Program-made: the position numbers and the translations under genes
Origin: Parasitella parasitica
Lineage: Eukaryota > Mucoromycota > Mucoromycetes > Mucorales > Mucoraceae
Direction: 5' to 3'
Assembly: GCA_025201805.1 (NCBI GenBank)
Contig: MU619301.1
Location: 18,933 to 39,950 of the forward strand
DNA length: 21,018 bases
The notes under the pieces: generated by a model
The model's database searches: none
The model's input: the letters and a program-made list of their open reading frames with translations, nothing else
What the model was told of the DNA's origin: nothing
Shown: positions 1 to 9,791 of the stretch, one piece after another
Layout: every line of letters starts with the position of its first letter
Position numbering within the stretch: the first letter of the stretch is position 1

Positions 1-218
1 TTTCTATTTTTTTTTTTTCTTTATTTTCTTTATTTTTATTATTTTTATTATTGTCTAAAACACATATTGTATCAATTCTCCTTTTTAGATATTTACAGAT
101 ACATATTTTATTCAATTAATTCTTGCAATTACTTTTGTCCCTTTTTCTTTTTTTCTCTTTTCTTTTTTTTGTTTTCCTTCCACTCTTTTTGGCCAATTAT
201 ACAATTAAAAAGAAAGAC

Positions 219-1947
219 ATGCCTACAACAACGAAAAGTAATACGAATGCTAGCAAATTCAGTCATGAATCTACAGTTCGAAAATCTCGATCTGAGATGA
301 CTTCAAAGCAACATTTGAATAGCAACAATAAGCAAATGCTATCTGCCAAACGAAGATCATTGGGATCCAGCTCCATCAAATCGACACAGACTGCAGCAAG
401 TCATCAGGTAAGTCAAAGTTCACGTAATGCAGCATTATCTCTGAAAAAAAAAGCCCCTCAGCCAAAAACACACTGGAGATCGCCTGGCCATTGTGAAATA
501 CCAAACATTTTGGGGAATGCTTATTTAGAGCCATTCACCATATCCAATCGTCAATTGAAACAAATTAATCAATTAAACCATCAGCATCAGCATCAAGACC
601 AGCACCACCACCAGCAGCAGCAGCATGAAAGCAGCCCTAAAAGAGTATGTTGAATTGTTTATTTTTTTTTTAAAAAGGGAGTTTGTTCTAATCTCATTTA
701 AACATAACAAAAAAGCCTCCTTGGGTTCCTGTTGGTTATAATTGGACACCTTCTCCATTACCACCCGTTGTTCGAACCGATGAAACTGCATTCGAAAAAA
801 GACTGAAAAAGGCTTTGCCAAAGATCCACTTGGTAACGATGCCAAAGTCCAGATACATTGTATCCAAAGAGATTGGCACAGGGTGAGTAGCAAGATATTC
901 TACGGCTATACAAAAAAAAAAAAAAAGGGCTACTCATTTTTATCCTGCGAATATAGTGTCAATGGAGCTGTGGTGCAGGTGCAAGTGAAAAATTCCAATA
1001 ACAATCAATTCTCCAAGTTAGCATTGAAACGTTGTAAATTGGACAGTGATCGAGAATATCGCACTGCAATAGTGCGTGAACTTCGTATCATGTCCAGTGG
1101 TCATTCCAATTTAATCAAGCTACGTGAGACTTCTGTTTTTAGAAATGAAGTCTGGATTGCTATGGATCTGATGCGTTGTAGTGTGTTTGCTGTACTGTGC
1201 GCAAGAGGCTTGCCTGAAGAGTGTGCCATCTATATTGCTCGTGAGGTAAGAGGCGCATTGATTGTCTTTTGAGCATTTTGTTTATATAAAAATTCGTCTT
1301 TTTAGACACTCAATGCATTGAGCTTTTTGCATGCAAAAGGTTTCATTCACCGTGATGTCAAGTGCGAGAATTTGCTCGTTGGCCCAAATGGCGAGATCAA
1401 GCTAGGTGCGTTGCATTTTAATATAGATGAATTCTGACGTATTAACGCTGTACATGTGAATATAGCTGATTTTGGGTTAGCTACAAACACAAAGCACATT
1501 AACCGTGAAAGACTGGGAACAGCCAAGGTGAGTTATTTTGATGGGAGGAGGTCTGGGCGACTAAAAATAACATATGTGTATAAAACTTTACAGTGGATGG
1601 CCCCTGAAGTTATTAGAGAGTCAGCCTATGATGAAAAGGTTGATCTATGGTCATTGGGAATCACTCTGATTGAAATGATGGATCGAGTACCTCCTCATTA
1701 CAATATCAAGAGTGATGAAAAGGTGTTTAACAAAATTCTAGAAGATCCTAGCCCTACTTTTACCTACTCGTACCCTACAATCTACTGTACGGGTCTCGTT
1801 GCATGGCTCTTGGAAGATGATCCGGCCAACCGTCCAACAGCCAAGGATGTCATTACTGAATTGGATTTGCATCTCGAACAAGGCTTGTTGAAAACTACCA
1901 CTGCTCAGGAACTGACCAACTTTATTGTCAAGACAATGAAACCATAA
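219..1947 (+). CDS. STE20/PAK-like serine/threonine protein kinase
   Basis: Six exons: 219-644, 716-882, 957-1245, 1306-1405, 1466-1527, 1594-1947. All introns are GT-AG and all phases agree, giving 465 aa. Residues 1-140 are Ser/Lys-rich and end in a His/Gln tract (nt 580-625). I see no CRIB or PH domain. The kinase domain runs from about 188 to 445: glycine loop GTGVNGAV at 196-203, ATP lysine K222 in LALKR, helix-C E239, HRDVKCEN at 309-316 (catalytic D311), DFG at 329-331, WMAPE at 349-353, then YDEKVDLWSLG as in PAK/STE20 kinases, so it should be catalytically active. The usual GTPYW before APE is GTAKW, so the normal activation-loop Thr is displaced. ATG 219 is the first in-frame ATG; the hydrophobic reading upstream lacks one and is a T-rich leader (1-218, no TATA box seen). 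A family more exact than STE20/PAK-like is not secure. Confidence 0.85.
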
Positions 1948-2025
1948 TAATACACTTGCCCTTTTTATATAATGAATTAATACACGATTTTTTTTTTTTT
2001 TTATCTAGCTACCATACTATCGCTA

Positions 2026-2822
2026 TTAAAGCCTTCTTAATGCCTTTTTTTTATCGTTACTCTTCACTTTTGATTTCTTAGTTTGCGGCTGCTCTTTAAT
2101 ATTTTCTTGTTGTTCTTGGGGTCTTTTTTTGCTCGGGACGCTGGGAGATGCAGGAGTTGTGTTTGACAATGGCTTCAAAACACCTGAGCGATCTTGGCTC
2201 AGCGCGATAAAATCGCTTTTCCCCGAGGTTGCTTGGATCGATGTGTACAATCTCGCTCTTTTTGCATAATCTTCGTATTGTTCCAGCAACAATCTCCCTG
2301 CCTCTTCGTTCAATGCAGACTCAGGATTAGGTACAATTAATAAGCATTTGATTGTCTAGGCCTGCAATTCAATAAAGCGTGCTTGATTCGAGTCATCAGA
2401 TAAAACCTCTTACCAACAAGACATGCTGAATGCCAAGCTCTGGTTTCCAATCTTTCTTGAGCGTATTCACACAAATCTCCCCTTTCTCTGACACATTGGG
2501 ATGGAATATCTTTGTCAGAAAGTAGCCTTTCGGCGGTGTGTCTGGAAAGCTTTCGTCCATTTGCAATTTAACTTTGAAATAGCCCCCTTCGTATGGTGTG
2601 CCGTCTACCATGCCCTCTGTCAGTCAACCCATAGCAGCCAAAAAACAAAAAAACAAAACGCCTCTCGTATACAATACCTGGCCCACGGATCCATGCGTGA
2701 ACCTCTGTCAAATTTTCATCCTCAGGAATAACCTGGATGTCCTCGGGTGGTGTTTGCTGCAATTGCTGTATCTCCTTTACAATCCGCTTGATAGCTTTGG
2801 ATGTCAATGTTGCTGTAGCCAT
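2026..2822 (-). CDS. UBE2S: Ubiquitin-conjugating enzyme E2 S-like (APC/C partner)
   Basis: Three exons on the minus strand: 2822-2678, 2604-2414, 2355-2026, giving 221 aa (human UBE2S has 222). The UBC fold covers about residues 8-155, with HPN at 83-85 and active-site Cys93 in [22 protein letters not shown] and [19 protein letters not shown] are near-identical to animal UBE2S. A Lys/Gln/Pro-rich linker follows, and the protein ends KKKALRRL, the C-terminal motif that in animals docks UBE2S on the anaphase-promoting complex for K11-linked chain elongation. Intron 1 is placed to give RGP-DGTPY; an upstream AG would insert three residues (Glu-Gly-Met-Val in place of the Asp). Intron 2 is placed to give VLL-TIKCLL. 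The gene converges on the kinase, with 78 bp between stop codons. Family assignment is very strong; APC/C function is inferred from family knowledge. Confidence 0.93.
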
Positions 2823-3081
2823 TTTGTTTGTAGCAAAAAAAAAAAAAAGAAGTTGAAAAAAAGAGATGATGCCGAAAGCGTCACGTAATATATCCTAATC
2901 AGTGCCCTCTCTCACAGAGAAAAGGGCCCGCATTAACAGTTGCACATCGTTTTATGCAAAGGCGTAAAACAATGATGCGCCCATCCTAATAAACAAAATA
3001 CTGACAAGAATGTATAAATACACTATTATATTACATTTCACTCTTTATTAATTATTGTTTATTTGGCTCTACAAGATAATT
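2823..3081. promoter_or_regulatory. Divergent promoter region with TATA box for the cysteine-rich gene
   Basis: The 259 bp between the divergent E2 gene and the cysteine-rich gene hold an A14 run next to the E2 start and a clear TATAAATA at 3013-3020 (+), 69 bp before ATG 3082. No TATA box is evident for the E2 gene, as expected for a housekeeping gene. The TATA call rests on sequence and spacing only. Confidence 0.5.
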
Positions 3082-5261
3082 ATGAAACTGAGAGGCTGCT
3101 ATTTCCCATTTGTCTTGTTTGCTACAGTCAATGCGATTGTAATTGATTCAGAGGATGGTATAGTTGTCAATAGTTGCGTCGTGAATAACTGGCTTTGAAC
3201 TGATAAGGCATATAGCCGATTTATTCTCGCCAGCCGTTTCCTCATCATTAGCATGTCCCAATTATCAGCTGAAATGTCCACATTGCCCTCAAGGTCAAGT
3301 ATGTGTGTATCCAGATAGTGAAGGGTGCTCTGGTGCCGGCATCCCAATATGTCAAGCACTTGAATGCCATGGTATAGTGTGTTTGACAAAGCGTCTCCCA
3401 TGGTATATGCACATTCCACAACCGTAATGCCACATCTAACATACGAAAATCTAGCCCTGACGAGTGCCCTTTTACATGTCGCTACAATGGTCCACCATGC
3501 TGCCCATTCTTAGGAGAGCCAGTATGCGAGCCCATTTGCCAAACGTTTGTTGCTTGTAAAGTGACACCATGTCCATCCGAATGCCCTGGCGATTGCCATT
3601 ACCCCAATGCCGACTACTGCTGCCCGAAAAGCGGCGAAGCAGTGTGCAACAAGCCTTCATTAGAGAAGCGCACATTAGGCGATAAAAGTGACGAGCCGCC
3701 ACCAGAGAATTTAGAAGACTTTAATGGGTTTGTCCCCAATGATGACAGCTGGGGACACCAAACTTTTGGCTTTGGACATCAGGCGTACCAAAATGTACAT
3801 CAAGACCACCATCCACAGCACGATCATGCATACCATCATGGAGATCATAGACACGATAATGGCGATAAAGGTGGATGTCCCATTTGCACTAAAACCGTGA
3901 CTGATGTGAGTGTTCAGCTAGAGTTTGTCACAACAACACGAGAGCCTGGTATGCCCATTGAATGCGGCAATTATGTTGTGCCTTGGTGAGTACTTTGACC
4001 CTTTTATTGATTTAAATGAAAAAAAGAAAAACTGACCCAACTGTGTGCTCAGTCCTTACGAATGTCCCTACAATTGTATTTATCCCATGAATGAGCGCTG
4101 TCCTTTTGCAAAGAAGCCATGGTGTCCAAGCATATTGGATCAGACGCAAACTGAAGAACAAGACTGCGATACAATTTACAATACCGAAGGATATCCTTAC
4201 CCTTACTTCCCAAGCTACGATCCTTATCACGAGATATTTACATCGATATTGAATCGGTCTGGCGTCACGTCAACTCCTTCATTCGTAACAGAAGAGCCTA
4301 CGCAAGTGCCTTCCGTATTCTGTCCTCTCATATTTATTTTATGGTTTGTTCATTGTGATTTAGAGCGGAAGGAACCATGTATTGAATAATTTGTCTTACA
4401 ATTTTAGTCCTGCCGAATGCCCTGATACGTGTCTCAGACAGAACGTACCTTGTCCATTTGCAACCGACGGCTATTGTCCTGGTAGTGAGCCACCATCAGC
4501 CCATCCATCAGACAGGTAAATTGCTTTGAATTGTTTGTGTGAATTGAACGTACATATACTGAACGTAAACAGCATTCTACCTGAAGTAACGACTCCAATT
4601 GAATCAACGCTTTCTGATGGAGCTATTCTTTGTCCTATGTATATGTTGGCATGGTAAGGCGTACATCCGTCTCCTTTTTTTTTTTTTTTTTTTTTTTTGC
4701 GAAATTGACGTACTAATAATACTCCTGTTTTCATCTCTTCGTATATGTAGTCCTTACTGTCCCGAAAATTACTATTGTACAAGAGAGGCTACTGGGTATT
4801 GCCCAAACACAAATGTGCCCTACTGCTTCTCCACAGCCACACCCATGCCTACTCTTACCTCGACGATAGCTCCTCTGTTTGAATTTTTTCCCGAGCCTTA
4901 TCCGCCCCAGCCTACTCATTGGAGAGGTTGGGGACAATTTGACGACTTGCTAGATCTGCCAGAGAATTTTATTTACCATGCCATGAGTCTGTTTAGTGAT
5001 GGTCGAGAAAGCAGCGCATCAAATTCTTTTGATGATTTTGCCCCTGAACAAATAGATTACTACCAGAAGGAGGATGCTTGCCAAAAAGCTGGTTATATAA
5101 GGATTGCAGAGAGGCAAATTTTCAATCAAGCCCAAGCAGCATTAGCAGACTGTGAAGGATGTCCCTTGCTGGAATGGGATGATCAGTGCGATAATGTGTG
5201 TATGTTCCGTACTGAAATCGATTGCTGCATTCAAACAACCTGCTTCCCTAATAGCGACTGA
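3082..5261 (+). CDS. Secreted multi-module cysteine-rich protein, unknown function
   Basis: Seven exons: 3082-3157, 3252-3402, 3455-3985, 4053-4343, 4408-4515, 4573-4653, 4751-5261, giving 582 aa. It starts with a probable signal peptide (MKLRGCYFPFVLFATVNA). It carries about five copies of a module of the form C-P-x-E-C-P-x2-C-x(5-7)-C-P-x(4-6)-C, for example CPSECPGDC, CPYECPYNC and CPAECPDTC. A His-rich stretch (about residues 177-212, 11 His) and Pro/Thr/Tyr-rich linkers separate modules. The last ~65 residues form a distinct Cys-containing tail (CEGCPLLEWDDQC...CCIQTTC). Introns 2-6 are all phase 2, and introns 2, 3, 4 and 6 split the first Cys codon of a module as TG|C or TG|T. I do not recognise the family. 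Disulfide-rich secretion is well supported; wall association is a guess. Exon 4 could end elsewhere, because its last residues (VFCPLIFIL) look unlike the modules. Confidence 0.75.
3401..4836 (+). repeat. Tandem cysteine modules in the secreted protein
   Basis: Successive module starts are encoded near 3401/3455 (CPDECPFTC), 3570 (CPSECPGDC), 3984/4053 (CPYECPYNC), 4342/4408 (CPAECPDTC) and 4652/4751 (CPYCPENYYC). Each continues with a second Cys cluster such as CCPFLGEPVC, CCPKSGEAVC, CPFAKKPWC, CPFATDGYC or CPNTNVPYC. The first two or three are contiguous. The later ones are separated by linkers and each begins at an intron. DNA identity between copies is low, so the duplications are old. 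Confidence 0.7.
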
Positions 5262-5407
5262 TTAAGGAGAAAGAGAGCCCTATAGTTGGAAAGAGAAAGA
5301 GAGAGACAGAGAAAGAAGCTGTTGGATACAAATTAAACATATTTTAATCGAAACCATTTTTCCTTTTTTCTTTATTCTATATATTTCAATAAATTTCCTC
5401 TTTGTAA

Positions 5408-6744
5408 ATGAAATTCCTCGCAATCTCAACTTTGGCTTCGGTCTTACTACTTGCTTCACACTCTCTTCAGGAAGAGTTGGATGAAAATGTTTATCAAAAT
5501 TGCCATAATCGTTTTCAACCACACCCAGCCATGTGTAATAAGTTCAATTTCATGTCAAGTGAAGAGGTATATATCTATTTTTTATTTTTTTTTTTTTTTT
5601 TGCAATGGTGTGTTGACTGAATATTAACCATGGATCAGGCTGTGAAAAAAGGCTGTGTAGTTCCTAAAAATGGTACAACGTTTTATGACCTAAGCGGTTT
5701 ACCTGAGGTCAGCGAAATGAATGTCAATACCATCAAAATGGCTAGCTTGATTACAAACGTATTCGAAGACGGCGATCCTAATTTTGCATTTGCGTAAGTT
5801 TTCCATATTGATTTTTTCGACTGGATTGCCCAAATTGACCTGCCAAAATAGTTCATGTTCTAATATCCAAGATTTGAGAGGCTTCACTTGTGGTTATGCT
5901 GGTTTTACAGTAAGCAAAACAAAAAACAAAGAAAGAACATGCATGGTGAACTTTTTTTTTTTTTTTTTACGAATATTTTCATTTACCAGACCGGCACAGG
6001 GGATGCAGAAACTTTGATCCAATTATACTCGAAAAACAGCCCCAATAACCGCCTTGAGCAATTTTTACCCAGATGTCATGAAATCAGCAGCTTGCCACAC
6101 TGCGACCGCCAAAGTCGAGGAACAACGCAGGGCCTAGAGGATTTCTGTAGCGCCTGGAAGAAGGAGGCATGTAGCGCAAGCGGTGAATTTGCAAAAACAC
6201 AGCGTCAATGGGTATTTGAAAATTATATGATCCCCAGCGCACGATATGCTGCTCAGAGTGGTGTCACATCCGCACTTGGCCAAGCTATCTTTTATGGTAC
6301 AATACAGCTGCAAACAGCTACTTCTTTCAAAGTTTGTTGCTTACTTTTATATATAGATACTATTATCCAACATGGGTTTCAATATGTGGAGCCTGATATC
6401 AACATTGTAAGACTATTGACATTGACAGGCCCAAGAATGAGACAAGAGAGTGAGCAAGAATTTTTGACTCGTTTTATCACCACTCGAAGGGAATTGCAAT
6501 GCTGTTACCCGTAAGTAGCATATATATATATATAAACTCGATACGCTTTACATGTGTAGTAACGCCTTTGAATTTTAGCGATCATGTATGGCCTGCAAGT
6601 GCAAGTCGTACCGCGGATCTTCAAAGTTTGGTCGATGATTTTGAGAAAAATAAGGACTTGAATGGTCCTATTCATTTGATCAAATTTGATAGAACCATCA
6701 CAGGAGACGAAGATTTAGTTAGGGATACTAAGCATTGCAAATAA
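5408..6744 (+). CDS. Secreted chitosanase, GH46-like
   Basis: Six exons: 5408-5566, 5639-5793, 5852-5909, 5990-6296, 6357-6510, 6579-6744, giving 332 aa. A signal peptide (MKFLAISTLASVLLLASHS) begins the protein. The core resembles GH46 chitosanases: RGFTCGYAGF followed by TGTGDAETLIQLY matches the bacterial RGYTGGIIGFCSGTGD block. Glu96 (NVFEDGD) and Asp112 (IQDLRGF) line up with the catalytic Glu and Asp of the family, 16 residues apart here against 18 in the bacterial enzymes. ALGQAIFYDTIIQHG matches the ALGQF-Y-AI--HG segment. The enzyme should cleave beta-1,4-glucosamine links of chitosan, which fits a chitosan-walled fungus. Extra Cys residues suggest fungal disulfides. The 60-nt intron 6297-6356 has no stop and preserves frame; removing it restores the family sequence. 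It lies 146 bp after the cysteine-rich gene on the same strand. A GH46 relative with altered specificity remains possible. Confidence 0.82.
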
Positions 6745-6889
6745 TTATTTAATTAAAAAAGTGTATCCGTTCAAATAAAAACAAATAAATACTATATTGA
6801 AAGAACTTCGTTATATCACGTGACAATTGAAAATGTTCAAAATCAATTAATATATAATATTAATTTATTAATCAATAAGAATGTATCAG

Positions 6890-6961
6890 GGTTTCATAGT
6901 ATAATGGTTAGTACACAGGACTTTGAATCCTGTGATCCGAGTTCGATCCTCGGTGAGACCT
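6890..6961 (+). tRNA. tRNA-Gln (anticodon UUG)
   Basis: The 72-nt cloverleaf has acceptor arms GGTTTCA and TGAGACC pairing over seven positions (one G-U), then discriminator T. The D-arm/A box is TAGTATAATGGTTAGTA. The anticodon stem CAGGA/TCCTG encloses the 7-nt loop CTTTGAA with anticodon TTG at 6923-6925. The T arm CCGAG/CTCGG encloses TTCGATC (B box). It closely resembles eukaryotic tRNA-Gln. There is no intron and no encoded CCA, as expected in a eukaryote. Confidence 0.96.
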
Positions 6962-6962
6962 C

Positions 6963-6967
6963 TTTTT
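6963..6967 (+). terminator. RNA polymerase III terminator
   Basis: A run of five T starts two bases after the tRNA-Gln discriminator base, the usual Pol III stop signal. Confidence 0.85.
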
Positions 6968-7061
6968 ATCTACTTTCAAATTGTGGTGTATGTAGATACT
7001 GATTAGTCTTTCGATCAAGTATACCAGCATTTAAAAATAATTAGGAAGATTCCCTCAAAAT

Positions 7062-7931
7062 TGTGAACAGTGCCACTCGGACCCTTGGTAGAATTGGTAG
7101 AGCCGATTATTTCCAAGTCATGCCCTGATTTGACGCAAGACCGGAATGCAGTTTTTGGGTACGCATAACAAAGTCGCTTATGTTGCCTTTGGATAAAGCG
7201 TCGAGATTTTAGATATCGAGATAGAGCTTGTGTTGAGATCGTTGATCGATGCTATTGAATCTGGTGCCTTGGATGGGTTTATTTGGGCTATGTGTGATAG
7301 CGCAAACCAAAGTAATAACATGCACGACATGATGCAAGAGCGATATAAGCATGCTCAGTTTGTCGAATGGGCATCTCATATGGATACTCTTTCATATCCT
7401 TATACAAAATCGTTTGTCTGGTATGCTGGCCTGGAGCCCTTGCACGAAGCTGCGTATGTTGGCGTTTGCAAGGCATTTTACCCTTTCTATGGAGATCAGA
7501 TGAGCAACGTATGTATGATGTGATCACAACATCTTGGTGTTCCATTGAGCCAAGGCATAATCCCACTTGAATTTAGTCAAAAAAATCGACTGTGTTGCTC
7601 GAGACATAAAATAGTACATTTCAGCGTAACTATGAATCGTTTCCAAGCCATAGTGCAGATACATGCTTAACATGGCATTGCAAGAGCGACAAATTTAGTA
7701 GAAGAAGTGCTGTTTACTCAGCGAAAACGGGAGGCTGCCTCATCAATACCCAGCAAGCCGCCATATGTCATTTATCAAGTCTTGTAATTGGAATTATGAA
7801 TTGCACTGAGTTTTGTAGCGTTTGCAGGCTACACTGTGTACGATGCCACAGATTCACATAGAATTCAGCAACAGCAAAAGGCGAATTTTGTACTAGTACA
7901 AAATACTATTGAGGATAAGAAACGAGAGTAA
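7062..7931 (+). pseudogene. Relic of a UDP-glycosyltransferase (GT1), C-terminal half
   Basis: Conceptual reading gives a row of UGT landmarks broken by stops and a shift. THNKVAYVAFG is followed by TAA at 7194-7196, where the family has Gln (CAA to TAA). LRSLIDAIESGALDGFIWAM comes next. Then VWYAGLEPLHEAAYVGV replaces the donor-site HGG signature (H-G lost to Y-A), and FYPFYGDQMSN is intact. A gtatgt (7509) to ttag (7576) interval resembles an old intron. The next segment is badly eroded. FQAIVQIHA-stop(7668)-HGIARATNLVEEVLFTQ follows, then stops at 7785 and 7797, and a C-terminal membrane segment (ALSFVAFAGYTVY) ends at TAA 7931. The upstream part (about 7062-7193) needs a frame change to join. 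The N-terminal acceptor-binding half is absent. At least four in-frame stops plus loss of the sugar-nucleotide motif make a functional gene very unlikely. Confidence 0.82.
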
Positions 7932-7992
7932 CTTGGGCTAATAAATGAACGTTTATTGTGTTTTATAAACGATAATAGTAATTTATACGTGC

Positions 7993-9791
7993 TTAATCAC
8001 GCTTTTTAAAGTTGCACCAAACACCATGACGAGGTTTAGTTGTAAGTACAATTTTTGTATCAATAATCGAGTCCTTTTTCAACGTGCACGTAAATTGATT
8101 CATGGCACATGCAATAACGGTTCTCAGTTCAAGAATGGCCAAATTCTTTCCAAGACAAGCATGCTGTCCCAAAGTAAAGGAGAGATCAGGAAAGTTGTAC
8201 TGTGTCTCTGGAGTCACTGTATCGTGGCTGCTGCCTGTAGTAGTAAGGTTATCGAATGCGTTATCCGATGTTCCATCAGAGGCTTTGTCGTCAGGACGCA
8301 ACCAGCGGCTAGTATCAAACACATCCGGGTTGGGAAAGATGGCAGGGTTCATCTGAATACCACGCACATTACACCAAATCTCTGCTCCTCCAGGAACAAC
8401 AACACCATCAACAACGGTATCGCGATTTACATGTACAGGAATAAATGCAACAGCAGGGTATTTGCGAAGAGTTTCACGGTAAACAGCAGTAACCAGAGGC
8501 ATACGGGCAAGTTTTTCAGCAGTGATACTTTCGGGAGCTACAGGAGGAGGACCCAAAACTTGACGCACCTGAGCAAAGAGCTCATCTTGAAGCTGAGGAT
8601 TGCGAGCGAGTTCAGAAAAGGCAAAAGCTAATGTATGAGCAGTCGTATCGTAGCCAGCAAAGGTCAGAGTAAGCATATCATTAACAAGATCTACTTGATT
8701 AGCGTCGTAGCGTCCACTTGCAATAGCACAGGCTGCAACAGAGCGATAAGAGCGTTGCCTTTCAGGAATACCTTGCTCTTCAAACTCTTTGACGTCTCTC
8801 TCGTAATCCTCTCTTGCGTATACCAAGGAGTCTCTGATAAACGTCTTTATTAATTCGCGAGCAGGCTTATATATTCTTTGGCCCCAGTTTGTCTTGTTGA
8901 TGCCAAATGGAAGCACGGCTTCGATAGATTGAAACCCTAAACCAAGTTCATGATGTTTATTCTACATTTAGATGGTGAGTAAATATCAGGTGATTTGCTC
9001 ATGTAAAACACTTTTTTACCTTCAAGTTAGTTCTGCCGCCTACTATATCGTAATTCAATTCGTTTCGGCCATACAGATAGTAATTGATTACATCCATAGT
9101 CATATCCATGAACAACTCATCCAGTTCAATTGCCTCGCCAGTTGCCGCCTGCTTTTCAAATAGATCCAGCAAAGAACTAGCGCGAGTAGCAACATACGGC
9201 AACAACTTGGGAACGAGCTGCTTTGGTTGAAAGGGAGGCAAAAGAATATGTCGACGCCAGCGCCATTCCTTGATTTATACGATCTCAGTAAAAATAGACG
9301 TCTGTTATTTTGTGATCTACACTTACTTCGCCGATAGTATTGTTCAAGTTGTCACCACCAAAGACCAGATTTTGGAGTACCCGAATCATAGTTCCACGCT
9401 GAACCTTGGAGGGCTCGTTTTTTACCTTACTTTTTACTTGACCATCAATCAATACATCTCTAATGCCTTTGAGAGTGTTCACAATTACAGTGGGAGAGCC
9501 GGTAACGGACCAACAGACGCTGACAGGCGACAAAGAAGGATCTTGGCCCACACGGATCAAAAATCTGGACAGAGTATCAGTTTTTTCGCTATTATTTGGA
9601 GGAGGAATCAGGCCAAAGTATTTCACCAAAAAATGTTCTGCACGAGCCAATGGAGCCGAAGCCAATGGAGACCTGTATCGCTTGTGGAAGTAGTATGCCA
9701 TGTAGGCAGCAGTCATTGCCAAAGGCATGACAGGCGTTGTGAGTGTTGAACACACAATTGCGCTAGTGCGTATCAAGTACTGTAGTAACAT
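7993..9791 (-). CDS. Cytochrome P450 monooxygenase, membrane-anchored
   Basis: Three exons on the minus strand: 9791-9327, 9268-9020, 8961-7993, all phase 0, giving 560 aa. An N-terminal hydrophobic anchor (about residues 8-34) precedes a basic/Pro segment. Helix C has EWRWRRHILLPPF, the I-helix has AGYDTT at 340-345 (oxygen activation), and the K-helix has ETLR at 401-404 (ExxR). The haem loop FTLGQHACLG places the thiolate ligand at about Cys507, with His at the usual Arg position, a variant I associate with zygomycete P450s. About 35 Asp/Ser/Thr-rich residues are inserted before the haem loop. Likely a microsomal class II enzyme using an NADPH reductase; the substrate cannot be inferred. 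The ATG at 9791 is the first in-frame ATG. It lies tail to tail with a dead glycosyltransferase, a possible former phase I/II pair. Confidence 0.92.

Noticed and set aside
123-218. Hydrophobic N-terminal extension of the kinase
   Set aside because: The reading is open and Leu/Phe-rich but has no ATG before 219. It comes from a T/C-rich leader and would put a membrane segment on a cytosolic kinase.
580-625. Trinucleotide repeat (CAT/CAG/CAC) as a possible repeat array
   Set aside because: It is coding sequence for a His/Gln tract in the kinase N-terminus, too short and irregular for a satellite; no CRISPR-like array exists in the window.
9239-9270. Possible frameshift in the P450 gene at exon 2
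   Set aside because: A first reading seemed to put helix C (EWRWRRH) and the following PPFQ in different frames. A careful recount of the bases shows one continuous frame from 9268, so the gene is intact.
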